Assembly: GCA_964352985.1 (NCBI GenBank)
Contig: CAYGUK010000067.1
Coordinates: 1 to 21,570 of the forward strand
Length of the DNA: 21,570 nt
Direction: 5' to 3'
Origin: CAYGUK01 sp964352985
GTDB lineage: Bacteria; Pseudomonadota; Gammaproteobacteria; JAHCLG01
Of the stretch, positions 6,696 to 14,409 are shown piece after piece (position 1 is the first letter of the stretch; the number at the start of each line of letters is the position of its first letter). The notes under the pieces were generated by a model, which worked only from the letters and a program-made list of their open reading frames with translations, did not search any database and had not been told where the DNA came from. The position numbers were made by a program, and so were the translations under genes.

Positions 6696-8429
6696 TTATT
6701 GTTCAGTAGATGTTTTTCTCATTAGAATAGCGCTCGGATGGCTGGAGGAAACCTGCTGAGTTAATCCTGCTTCCATTTTATCAACTTCCTCATCAGATGA
6801 AAGAACACCAAACCTTACGCGGTCTGATTCAGAGCAAGGACCACATTCACATTTTAATAATTTTCTCATTGATCTTTGATATGTTAAATCCGTGTGTTGC
6901 AGAGGATCCAATCTTTCCTCATGATCGCGAGCCGTTTGGTATTTTGCTTTACTAACACAAAATGCAGAAGCAAATAAAAAGACCGCAGTACCCGCTTCGA
7001 TAAGCGATCCCGAACGTGTGATTATTTCAGGTAAATTTAATTTAAAAAATTCTAATGCGGATTTGGTGTATAACGATCCTAATCCTACGGTTTGAAAAAT
7101 TGTCATTGCCCATTTTATAAATGTTTCTTGTTTTCCGCTGTCTGTTACACCTATTTTATTTAATGCATCTCTCATTGCTGATGGTAGCGCATCCCCTGTT
7201 TGAAACCATGATAAAGGACTATAGGCTGAGGAAGTTTGACTTGCATGTGCTGCAGAATGTTCAGTTGGATTTGATAATCCTTGATAAACAGAACCTTCAG
7301 CGCCATCATAATAAGTTGTATAATAAGCGGCGGCTTGTCCGACAGTTAAGGCCAATAAAAGTCCTGATGATACAGTTACACCCACTGAGGCAGTTGCTGG
7401 TAAAAATAAACCGAGCGCGGCTTTGGTGTGAGCGACCATTAATAATGGCGGAGCAAGTTCCTGAATAAAACGGCTAATATTATAAATTGTATTACTCACT
7501 TCACCCGGTTGACTTTGCGCTAAAACACGGGGTCTTTCAACGGCGATGGTCTTTGCATATTTTGCACTCGCTAAAACTATTCCCGCAACAGTCCCCTTTG
7601 AGCCATCCAAAAAACTAAGACCAGTTAAATACCCATCCCCACTTTCAAATAATCCCCAAAAAGCACAAAGCATATTTGGCCCAATATTTTGCCAGCAGCT
7701 TTTTACTTCCTCAGGAGACATGCGATCTACTCGCTCTAATAGGTTTTTACCGTAATAATTTCTTTTGTACCAAGTTCCAACGCATAAACCGCTAGCCACT
7801 ATTCCACCTGCAACTAACCAGCGAACTAAAGGCGAAGCATATTGCTCAAGACCTTGATGTGTTAATGCGGCAAGTGGCAGGGATAATAATCCCGCTTCGG
7901 GCGCTGTCGAAAAATAACTGGCTAATTGTCGTAGACATCTACGATAGCAAGCTGTTTCTTTATCATCATGGATGGTAATGCGCACTTCATCATGATCATC
8001 ATGATCATCATCATCATCATCATCATCAATATCAATCGCAATGTGATCGGGTTTTCCTTGTTGAACTGCTTTTGTTGTCGTTAATGTTTGAACCTCACTG
8101 AGAGACATGCTGGCCATTTCAATATCTAAAGGTGCGCAATCAGAATTGTTTACAAATTGATTGATAATTTCTTCTAGTTCTTCTTGTGTTTCAGGAATGA
8201 AAAAAAATATTTGACCTCCGACTGTAACATATACCACCGGTGTTTCTTGGTCACCATTTATTAATGTATCACCATCATATTGAGCTGGTATAACATTATA
8301 TTTTTTTTGAAAATCTTCAGTTATTGGTGAAGTTACATCAGCTTCGTCAGCGGTTGTTTCTCTATGGAAAATTCTTGCATCAACTTGAGGTAAGGTTAAA
8401 TCTTGATCGGTTACAATTTTATATTTCAT
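6696..8429 (-). CDS. Multi-pass membrane protein with an Asp/His tract, unknown function
   Basis: A 577-residue protein starting after a good AAAAGGTG ribosome site. The N-terminal ~130 residues look soluble and acidic. Residues 135-147 form a nearly pure Asp/His run (eight Asp, then HDDHD), which could bind divalent metal. Hydrophobic segments follow at about 201-218, 339-366 and 472-492, with a marginal one near 440-456, so at least three membrane passes are likely. A Cys cluster (CECGPC, 527-532) precedes an acidic SSDEEVDKMEAG segment and a polar tail ending RKTSTEQ. There is no N-terminal signal peptide. I recognise no family. Large internally hydrophobic proteins with soluble ends in such genomes are often effectors that insert into host membranes, but that is inference. 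A terminator follows. Confidence 0.7.
   Translation of the reverse strand: MKYKIVTDQDLTLPQVDARIFHRETTADEADVTSPITEDFQKKYNVIPAQYDGDTLINGDQETPVVYVTVGGQIFFFIPETQEELEEIINQFVNNSDCAPLDIEMASMSLSEVQTLTTTKAVQQGKPDHIAIDIDDDDDDDDHDDHDEVRITIHDDKETACYRRCLRQLASYFSTAPEAGLLSLPLAALTHQGLEQYASPLVRWLVAGGIVASGLCVGTWYKRNYYGKNLLERVDRMSPEEVKSCWQNIGPNMLCAFWGLFESGDGYLTGLSFLDGSKGTVAGIVLASAKYAKTIAVERPRVLAQSQPGEVSNTIYNISRFIQELAPPLLMVAHTKAALGLFLPATASVGVTVSSGLLLALTVGQAAAYYTTYYDGAEGSVYQGLSNPTEHSAAHASQTSSAYSPLSWFQTGDALPSAMRDALNKIGVTDSGKQETFIKWAMTIFQTVGLGSLYTKSALEFFKLNLPEIITRSGSLIEAGTAVFLFASAFCVSKAKYQTARDHEERLDPLQHTDLTYQRSMRKLLKCECGPCSESDRVRFGVLSSDEEVDKMEAGLTQQVSSSHPSAILMRKTSTEQ
7989..8027 (-). repeat. Trinucleotide (GAT/CAT) microsatellite in a coding region
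   Basis: Thirteen codons made only of GAT and CAT on the coding strand give the Asp/His tract of the membrane protein. Because the unit is three bases, slippage would change tract length without breaking the frame, so the acidic run may vary between strains. Confidence 0.75.
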
Positions 8430-8450
8430 GGTATCACCTTTTATTGTGGC

Positions 8451-8471
8451 TTGTTATAATTTTTATAACAA
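8451..8471. promoter_or_regulatory. Operator-like dyad upstream of the membrane-protein gene
   Basis: Nine-base perfect arms (TTGTTATAA / TTATAACAA) flank three T residues, 21 bases before the start at 8429. The region also offers TATAA-type -10 boxes on the minus strand, so promoter and operator could overlap. No regulator is identified. Confidence 0.4.
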
Positions 8472-8705
8472 AGGCTGGATAAGTAATGTTATCATATATC
8501 TTGCGCTTACAGGTTAAAAATGAGGAGATTTAATGGGGATAATGAGGAAAAATCATTCTTTAGCTAATCGATTGAAAATAGGGTGATAATTATTTGTTTT
8601 TCAATAGTAATAAATGTTGATAAATATTTTGGTTGATAGTGCGTTTATTACATATCTGTTAAGAAAGAGCTAAATTAAAATCTCTATATATTAGGTTTCA
8701 ACCGA

Positions 8706-9350
8706 TTATCCCCACGGTGAAACATTTGTTTTTTGCCAGGCATCGAGTAATTCAATTTGTGTATACCAATTTGCTAAATTTTGATATTGGTCAAAAGGAA
8801 AATTTGCAAAACGAAAATAAGTCATCATCCCTGCAACAGATATATCTGCAATAGAGAGTGTATTATTTACAAGAAAAGTATTATCACGAAAATGTAAATT
8901 TAAAAATTGAATGCATTTTTCAAAACTGGGTTCTTTCCAGTAGGGATCACTTGTTGGTGCTGGCACATATTGTGGAACAAGCTCATGACCAACAGTTGAA
9001 CTTAAAACAGTTGAAATAGCAGGTTGCCAAGTAGAAGATTCCCAAAATAACCAGCGTGAAATATCGGCTCTTATTTTGGGCTGCGCTGAATATAAGTGTT
9101 CACCACCAAAATTTTCAGCAATATATTGTAAAATCGCATTTGATTCCCAAAGAATAAAATCACCATCAACGAGTGTGGGTATTTTGCCAAAGGGATTTAT
9201 CGCAAGATAAAGCGGTGTTTGACCTTCACCATTATAAACATTTATCGTGTGAATTTGAGCATTTAATTGTAAATGATATGTTAACGCTAGAACTTTACGG
9301 CCATTTGCTGAGATGGGGCTCGTATAGAGATCAAATAATTGCTTGGTCAT
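8706..9350 (-). CDS. Glutathione S-transferase family protein
   Basis: A 214-residue cytosolic protein of normal GST length. The N-terminal thioredoxin-like domain (1-80) shows the glutathione-binding signature: NPFGKIPTL with the cis-Pro at residue 58, then the Glu-Ser pair at 69-70 (LWESNAILQYIAE). The C-terminal helical domain has the conserved N-capping box region (NTLSIADISVAG, 163-174). The catalytic residue is probably a Ser near residues 11-14 (TSPISANGRK), as in theta/beta-type bacterial enzymes. The likely role is conjugation of glutathione to electrophiles or a related redox reaction. It lies between the membrane orphan and the ankyrin gene on the same strand but with gaps of about 280 and 140 bases, so it is probably separately transcribed. 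The ribosome site is weak (GAGTTTAAG). Confidence 0.93.
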   Translation of the reverse strand: MTKQLFDLYTSPISANGRKVLALTYHLQLNAQIHTINVYNGEGQTPLYLAINPFGKIPTLVDGDFILWESNAILQYIAENFGGEHLYSAQPKIRADISRWLFWESSTWQPAISTVLSSTVGHELVPQYVPAPTSDPYWKEPSFEKCIQFLNLHFRDNTFLVNNTLSIADISVAGMMTYFRFANFPFDQYQNLANWYTQIELLDAWQKTNVSPWG

Positions 9351-9490
9351 CTTAAACTCGTTATTTTTTACTGTGTTTCTATGCTTTAATGAGATTTCAT
9401 TCTCGCTTAAAAATTAGTTAACAATATTACTTAATGTTAAACCAAGACTCAATGTTATTTGTTGAAACACTTTGATTTTTTATTTAATTA

Positions 9491-11050
9491 TCATCTTCGC
9501 ATTGTTTCAAGTACGCGACATGATTGATTGGCGCTTTCAATGAGTTTAGCAATTTTATAAGGAATAGGGCGTGCTTGAATTTTGAAGGTATTAAATTTAT
9601 CAGTAAGATATAATAATTGATCATCTATTTTATTTAATGCTGCTTTATACAGTTTTACATTGGTATTGAAAAAATAATTACTAAGACTATTTGCTAAATA
9701 GCCTGCACCAGTAATTAATAAAGAGACTAATGCTGATCCCAAACCATTCATTAAGATGGCATCAATTGATAGACCAATAAATTTCAAACTATCACAAACC
9801 AATTGCTTTAACTCCAGAAAATCAGCAGTTACATGATTAAAAATATGTAATACCCAATTAATAAAACTACTGGTATTAACTTCTTGTTTTGCTATAACTT
9901 TGTGTTCTGCTTTAAATATGGCGATGAGTGCTTCAATAAAATGTATGGTTGCTTCGCTAACAGTTTCAGTTGTTTGGTGATGAAATACATTAGTATGTTG
10001 ATTTTTAAGCATGGCTAGCGCATTGAGTGTGGTAAAGTTATTTTGAGCATATTCTCTTTGTAATTGAAATTTTAGTTTTCTTAAAGATTTAAATGCAAGC
10101 GCACAGGCCGTGATGACTGAAATACCATTAAAATAATTGAGTAATTCAACTTTATGTTGTTGGTTTTGTAACAAGGATTTAAGCTGGTTTAAATCATAAT
10201 TGATTACTGGTTTAATCATTAATCCTTTTACAACTTCAACATGACCTTTTTTAACTGCTATTTCTAGCGCCGAAATATCACTCAGTGGTGTTTGAGTGAA
10301 TTGATCTAATTCTATCGGACATCTTAAATTTATATTGCAAAGTCCGGCATGCCAAAGTAGCTCTATGATTTCGCTATGTCCGTTTGCTGCAGCTAAAAAA
10401 ATTAAGCCCATTCCTTGATGATGAAATTGTACTTCATGATCAATTGTTGTTAATTCATTGTGGTCTAAATTAAGGAATGAGCTGGAAATCAGCTTTGTTA
10501 ATTCTTCGATATGATTATATTCAACGTAATATTGTACTTGTTTGGAAATGTGGTGACTTTTTAGAAATTTTTTATTTAATGTAGATAATATTTTATTTGA
10601 GGAATTGTCAGTTGTATTTGATAATTCACCCTGAGTAGAATATTTACAAAGCGCAATGCCTGCTTGTGCCATGCGATCTTTTCGCCAGAGGGCATTAATT
10701 AAATCATATGCGACTTGTAAAATGAAATCTGCAGATATACTAATATTCTCAGCTAACATTACAGCAAATTGTTGCAAGGTTATTCCAAGTGCGAGTATAT
10801 CGCGAGGTTGCCATCCTATTTTTCTTAATGTTGGCTCAAGCATAATTTCATGGGATGAATAATCTTCTGAAGCAACCTCCATTTTTTCTAATAATCTGAT
10901 AATAATTGTCATAACATAACTGGCCATTCTGATATCAACTGGTTTGAAAATTTCAGGACTTGTATTTAGGCGACCAAAATCACCTATATTTTGTTCAGGC
11001 ACAAAAATGGTATTGATGGCTGTGTGCTCTAATTGTCTTTGACTAAGCAT
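9491..11050 (-). CDS. Ankyrin-repeat protein with a C-terminal membrane segment
   Basis: A 519-residue protein starting after a good AAAGGAT site. Two ankyrin units are visible: MGLIFLAAANGHSEIIELLW (about 214-240) and ISALEIAVKKGHVEVVKGLM (about 259-281), with a 15-20-residue insertion between them. The N-terminal 160 residues are helical and unassigned. A hydrophobic stretch at about 434-456 (LGSALVSLLITGAGYLANSL) could be one membrane segment, followed by a helical, basic C-terminus. There is no signal peptide. Ankyrin proteins of intracellular Gammaproteobacteria are often type IV effectors that bind host proteins; here that is an inference from architecture and neighbourhood. The gene is divergent from the MarR regulator, 147 bases away, so the shared region with its large palindrome may control both. 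Confidence 0.85.
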   Translation of the reverse strand: MLSQRQLEHTAINTIFVPEQNIGDFGRLNTSPEIFKPVDIRMASYVMTIIIRLLEKMEVASEDYSSHEIMLEPTLRKIGWQPRDILALGITLQQFAVMLAENISISADFILQVAYDLINALWRKDRMAQAGIALCKYSTQGELSNTTDNSSNKILSTLNKKFLKSHHISKQVQYYVEYNHIEELTKLISSSFLNLDHNELTTIDHEVQFHHQGMGLIFLAAANGHSEIIELLWHAGLCNINLRCPIELDQFTQTPLSDISALEIAVKKGHVEVVKGLMIKPVINYDLNQLKSLLQNQQHKVELLNYFNGISVITACALAFKSLRKLKFQLQREYAQNNFTTLNALAMLKNQHTNVFHHQTTETVSEATIHFIEALIAIFKAEHKVIAKQEVNTSSFINWVLHIFNHVTADFLELKQLVCDSLKFIGLSIDAILMNGLGSALVSLLITGAGYLANSLSNYFFNTNVKLYKAALNKIDDQLLYLTDKFNTFKIQARPIPYKIAKLIESANQSCRVLETMRR

Positions 11051-11136
11051 TATTAAATCCTTTTGATTAATTTTAAGGATTATCTTTTTTATTAATCAAT
11101 ATAACTATCGTAAAAAAGTTTGTTGTGATAACCTTC

Positions 11137-11186
11137 TTGCAATAATATAAACTAGTTGATATAATATCAACTAGTTTATATTATTG
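11137..11186 (+). promoter_or_regulatory. MarR gene promoter inside a 47-bp perfect palindrome
   Basis: TTGCAA at 11137-11142 and TATAAT at 11160-11165 are spaced by exactly 17 bases, a near-consensus promoter for the regulator at 11198. The -10 box lies at the centre of a perfect inverted repeat with 23-base arms at 11140-11162 and 11164-11186 and one unpaired base between them. The core reads AACTAGTTGATAT. MarR dimers bind such dyads, so autorepression is very likely by inference. Confidence 0.8.
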
Positions 11187-11197
11187 AGATAAGAAAA

Positions 11198-11638
11198 ATG
11201 TCGCTAGCAGAAAAAGAGTCTGATTTTACAGGTGTTAATGGTCATATTGGTTATCTGTTGAGGCAAGCGCAACATGCTATTCATCTTAAAATAGAGCAAG
11301 CTTTAGCTAGGTTTGATGTGACTCATTCACAATTTGCAGTGATGAGTATTTTACAACATAGAACAGATCTCCATTCTGCTGATATTGCAAAGTTTTCTAT
11401 GTTTTCTCCACAGGCCACCAATAAAGTAATTGAAAGATTGGAGCGGATGAGCTTAATTATAAAAACCTCTCATGCTACTAATAAGCGAATCTTAGTGATT
11501 AATTTAACAAAAAAAGGTAATACCTTAGTACAAAAATGCCAAGATAAGGTGAATTTAATTGAACAAGATTTGGTTAAGTCCCTAACAAAACACAATGAAA
11601 AAATAATACGTCAATGGTTGGTCGATTGTTTAAGTTAG
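11198..11638 (+). CDS. MarR-family transcriptional regulator
   Basis: A 146-residue protein of normal MarR length. The N-terminal dimerisation helix (residues 15-38, IGYLLRQAQHAIHLKIEQAL) is followed by the winged helix-turn-helix: the DNA-reading helices span about 58-85 (SADIAKFSMFSPQATNKVIERLERMSLI) and the wing about 93-107 (ATNKRILVINLTKKG). A C-terminal helix closes the dimer region. MarR proteins usually repress their own gene and neighbours until a small phenolic or oxidant signal binds. The palindrome covering its promoter supports autoregulation. Candidate targets are itself, the divergent ankyrin gene, and possibly the dehydrogenase downstream on the opposite strand. The ribosome site is modest (GAGATAAG). 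Confidence 0.93.
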   Translation: MSLAEKESDFTGVNGHIGYLLRQAQHAIHLKIEQALARFDVTHSQFAVMSILQHRTDLHSADIAKFSMFSPQATNKVIERLERMSLIIKTSHATNKRILVINLTKKGNTLVQKCQDKVNLIEQDLVKSLTKHNEKIIRQWLVDCLS

Positions 11639-11857
11639 CATAGCGGTGACGAAGATAAGCTTTCGCTTTTAAGCAGTCGATAGTGGGGGAGATACTTCTA
11701 ATGAATATTGTGTGACTAAAGAAAAATTTTAGATGAGAAAAGTTTAACGATAGTTAGAGCAATTTATAAAACCTAATTAATCTTAGGCATTAGTAACAAA
11801 CATTGGACTCTAATCATTTTAGATATTTTGAAACAACAAATAAAAAATGCTGAGGCA

Positions 11858-12499
11858 CTAGTTTATTAAAGACTCCTTAGTCTGATGCGATGACTCAATA
11901 ACAAATTCTTTTATGCAAGCATGCGGGGTGAGTTTTAATAGAAATTCCACTGCCTCAGCTATATCATTAACTTGAACTTTTTGTTCATTTGGTATGTTGA
12001 TAGTCGACATATCAGTATTAACAAATCCTGGATTAATACAAGTTGTTTTAATTCCATATTGAATTAAATCACGATAGCAAGATTCACTCATCCCTCTTAA
12101 AGCAAATTTTGAAGCAGCATAACCCATGAGCTGACCTCTTGTGATTGTAGCACTACGTGAACCAAGATTAATGATATAACCCGATTTTTGTTTTTTCATA
12201 ATAGGCGTGACTGAGTGAATAAAGTGATAAGCACCATAAAGATTAATATTCATCATTTTTTCAAATTCACCTAAGGGCATCTCACTATCACCAAAGATTG
12301 AAATACCTGCATTATTGAATAATACATCGATTCTTTTAAATTGGTTATAAATAGTATTTACTGTTTCGTTGACTAGATTTCCATTGACAACATCGAGTGA
12401 AAAAATTTCAATCTCAACTTGATAAGAATTTAATATATCGTTTTTGACAATATTAAGTTGATTTTCATCTATACCGTATATTATTATTAAAAAAAACAT
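11858..12499 (-). CDS. Short-chain dehydrogenase lacking its N-terminal NAD(P)-binding loop
   Basis: A 213-residue SDR-like protein, about 30-40 residues shorter than usual. Preserved motifs are NNAG (62-65), the NxxG region (NINLYGAYHF), the catalytic Ser near 114 (NLGSRSA), Tyr127 and Lys131 (YAASK), and the PG motif (INPGFVNTDM). Missing is the glycine-rich TGxxxGxG loop that binds the cofactor: the frame begins at the second Rossmann strand (FFLIIIYGIDENQL). The DNA upstream is AT-rich, has stops in the same frame, and shows no displaced glycine loop in the other frames I read. The likeliest reading is a 5'-deleted, inactive gene. A functional short SDR using another start is possible but would lack cofactor binding. 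It is convergent with the MarR gene. Confidence 0.75.
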   Translation of the reverse strand: MFFLIIIYGIDENQLNIVKNDILNSYQVEIEIFSLDVVNGNLVNETVNTIYNQFKRIDVLFNNAGISIFGDSEMPLGEFEKMMNINLYGAYHFIHSVTPIMKKQKSGYIINLGSRSATITRGQLMGYAASKFALRGMSESCYRDLIQYGIKTTCINPGFVNTDMSTINIPNEQKVQVNDIAEAVEFLLKLTPHACIKEFVIESSHQTKESLIN

Positions 12500-12613
12500 A
12501 AAATGTCTAGATCTGTTTATCGGCTCATTTTTTTATTTTGATTACATTATCATCACCTCATCTTATTTCATCAAACGCTTAATTAAAGCGAATATTTTCA
12601 CAGGGAAATAATT

Positions 12614-13209
12614 ATGTATACTTCAAGGTCAACCCCTGGTTTTTTTTATTCCAAAAGATATGTTACCGCTTAGATCAAATGATCACATCCCGTCTTTATT
12701 ATTGGAAAGTAGTACGATGTTTGTTGAATCAAATCAACAAAAGCCACTCACTTTCTCGCCAATTGTTTCAGGAAGTTCCTCCACTTTTAACTTCAAATGT
12801 TTCTTACGATGAAGCTCCACACACTGTGATGGCAGATGTTTCACCAAATGGTGCAAATACTACGTTACTCTGCCAAGCAACAAAGAGTGATGGATCATAT
12901 GCGCCCAAAGAAATTTTACCAGCGACGACTTTTCAATCTGCAAGAGATCAACAACTCTCTTTTCCATTAGGCGATTGTGATCCTAGTCAGCCCATCACGA
13001 TTTCAGCCCAATCTTGTGGTGATGAGAATCAATCAAATTTCATCTTTAATCCTCGACAGGCTAGTCGTACTGATCTAACTAGAGATTTATCAATTGCAGG
13101 TGTTGGTTTAATTGTACTTTTGGCATTTTTACTGTATTTATATCGACGTGGTAATTCGTGTAAAAATGATCAGCAAAGTGGTTATAGAAGACAAAGCCAA
13201 TCAAAATAA
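12614..13209 (+). pseudogene. Single-span membrane protein gene split by two T-run frameshifts
   Basis: The open frame from 12679 encodes 176 residues, but that start lacks a ribosome site and its first ~30 residues are basic and Trp/Cys/Arg-containing, unlike the rest. A better start is the ATG at 12614, preceded by AGGGA. Removing one T from the run of eight (12640-12647) and one from the run of four (12785-12788) joins three frames into a 197-residue protein. It reads MYTSRSTPGFFIPKDMLP..., continues through PLTFSPIVSGSSSTLTSN, and runs into VSYDEAPHTVMADVSPNG. It is evenly Ser/Thr/Asn/Pro-rich until a single membrane segment near the C-terminus (SIAGVGLIVLLAFLLYLYRR), followed by a basic tail. 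The function is unknown. It is either a young pseudogene, a slippage-rescued gene, or affected by sequencing error. Confidence 0.6.
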
Positions 13210-13274
13210 ACTAAATTTATCTTATTAAACTAGTGAATATTTTTTCTGGAATATTGTGTTGTTTAAGCAGTATT

Positions 13275-13312
13275 AATCAAATACCCCAAGGGTTAGTCTT
13301 AGGTATTTGATT
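13275..13312 (+). terminator. Probable terminator of the upstream membrane-protein gene
   Basis: Perfect 11-base arms (AATCAAATACC / GGTATTTGATT) surround a 16-base loop, about 65 bases after the stop at 13209, and are followed by TTATT. The stem is A/T-rich, so efficiency may be low. Confidence 0.45.
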
Positions 13313-13511
13313 TATTCAATATTAAAAAACACATTAGCATCATTGATTGATAAAATGACTACTATAAATTAGGTTAACTCGAAATTATGATTTCCTTAGT
13401 TTCATTTATCCAGCGAAATAGTGCATCACGTTCAAAATTATATAAGCAAAAATAAGAAATTGTTTCTATAAAGTGAATCATGCTCGCTAGATATGACTTT
13501 CTCAAAGTAGT
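13313..13511. other. Intergenic stretch, no gene seen
   Basis: About 200 AT-rich bases with stops in all frames between the terminator-like hairpin and the next promoter. No repeat or RNA gene was recognised. Confidence 0.3.
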
Positions 13512-13539
13512 TTGTCACTAATTTGAGTGACAGAATAAT
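13512..13539 (+). promoter_or_regulatory. Candidate promoter with overlapping dyad
   Basis: TTGTCA at 13512-13517 and AATAAT at 13534-13539 are 16 bases apart. A seven-base dyad (TGTCACT / AGTGACA, 13513-13519 and 13526-13532) overlaps the -35 box and spacer and could bind a repressor. It lies 32 bases upstream of the ATG at 13571. Confidence 0.4.
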
Positions 13540-13570
13540 AAAAACTAATTTAAATTTTTAAGGAACAACC

Positions 13571-14110
13571 ATGCATCCAGGCCTGGCGAGAGTAAAGATC
13601 GCAAGTATAATAAGAGACAATAATTTATTTAAAAAATCGCTAAATTTCCAGAAACAAAATATGCAAGTGAAAACTCATATATCGTTTCCATGCAATATCA
13701 CCCGTTATTTTCTGTGTTAGTTTACCCCAATGATATAATTCAAGAAGCTGAAATAGAGCGTTTTTTTGAATGCCCTCTGTGCCAATATCAATGAGACAAA
13801 AAGAGAAATATTTACTCCACATGAATTCGAACTCTTATTGGTTGATTTGGCGGGATATAGTAAGGTGCAAGGTGATGTATCAGATTATAGTCGCAATGGT
13901 TATCGACAAGCCGTAATCAGATTTCATGAGGTATTAAAATCGCAAGAATTAAAAGACTTGCTTGAAATTGATTATTCTGATCCTGTAAAAAAAATAGAGA
14001 TGCGAGAAAATTTTGTTAAAATTCTGCAAGAGAAAAATAAGAATATAGTATTAAGTCAGAGTGCTTTCATAGAGCGAGAAAAAGATAAACTAATAATGAG
14101 CCAATCTTAA
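13571..14110 (+). pseudogene. Unrecognised soluble protein gene split by two homopolymer frameshifts
   Basis: The ATG at 13571 has a good AAGGA site six bases upstream. Its frame ends early. Adding one A to the run of six (13631-13636) moves it into a frame reading KFPETKYASENSY, then SMQYHPLFSVLVYPNDIIQ and EAEIERF. Removing one T from the run of seven (13761-13767) then joins it to LNALCANINETKREIF, which stays open to the stop at 14110. The two shifts cancel, giving 179 residues of consistent soluble, helical, charged composition. An isolated frame from 13766 (114 residues, TTG start) has no ribosome site and is just the 3' part. I recognise no family. It is either a recent pseudogene, slippage-dependent, or a sequencing artefact. 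Confidence 0.6.
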
Positions 14111-14187
14111 TTTGAAAAATTTCAGCTGTGATACGTTACTTTTTTCCATAAAAATAAAAAAACACATAAATTTATTTTTCGAATTTT

Positions 14188-14222
14188 TTAATGTCGCGAT
14201 AAAAGTGTTATCGCGACATTAA
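14188..14222. repeat. Strong GC-cored hairpin between a broken gene and ssrA
   Basis: Perfect 15-base arms carry a TGTCGCGA core (TTAATGTCGCGATAA and its complement) with an AAGTG loop. The core is far richer in CG than the surrounding sequence. Neither side has a T run in the correct position for a standard intrinsic terminator, although it sits between two convergent transcripts and may still stop or protect both. It could also be a REP-like dispersed repeat; only one copy is in this window. Confidence 0.6.
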
Positions 14223-14409
14223 GCCATGAATTTTATTTCCTTGAAATTAGAGATAATTCTAAAAAAATAAACATGATAAAATGTGAGTTTGTGTAAAGTA
14301 TTATCTACAATGAGTAATCAATTTACAAAAAAATAGTAATTTATTGACTGATGTGTAACGAGTCTAAATGTAATTTGCTCTATTAGGCATTTTACAATCG
14401 TTAACATCA
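14223..14409. other. Spacer downstream of ssrA
   Basis: No convincing gene in this AT-rich gap between the hairpin and the 3' end of the tmRNA. A short frame at 14226 has only about 14 codons. A weak pairing of GTTAACGA with TCGTTAC on the minus strand lies downstream of the tmRNA but is not a convincing terminator. Confidence 0.3.

Noticed and set aside
7121..7468. A 115-codon plus-strand frame
   Set aside because: It is antisense to the membrane protein gene, rich in Leu/His/Arg as expected from a complementary strand, with no start signal.
4990..8429. Toxin-immunity pair formed by the deaminase-like protein and the membrane protein
   Set aside because: The membrane protein is large, has its own promoter-like and terminator signals, and is separated by about 270 bases; nothing marks it as an immunity partner.
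12679..12785. Start of the membrane-protein gene at 12679
   Set aside because: No ribosome site and the first 30 residues differ in composition from the rest; an upstream ATG with AGGGA and two T-run shifts explain it better.
13640..13822. A 60-codon minus-strand frame
   Set aside because: It lies antisense to the reconstructed gene at 13571-14110, has no ribosome site and no recognisable sequence.
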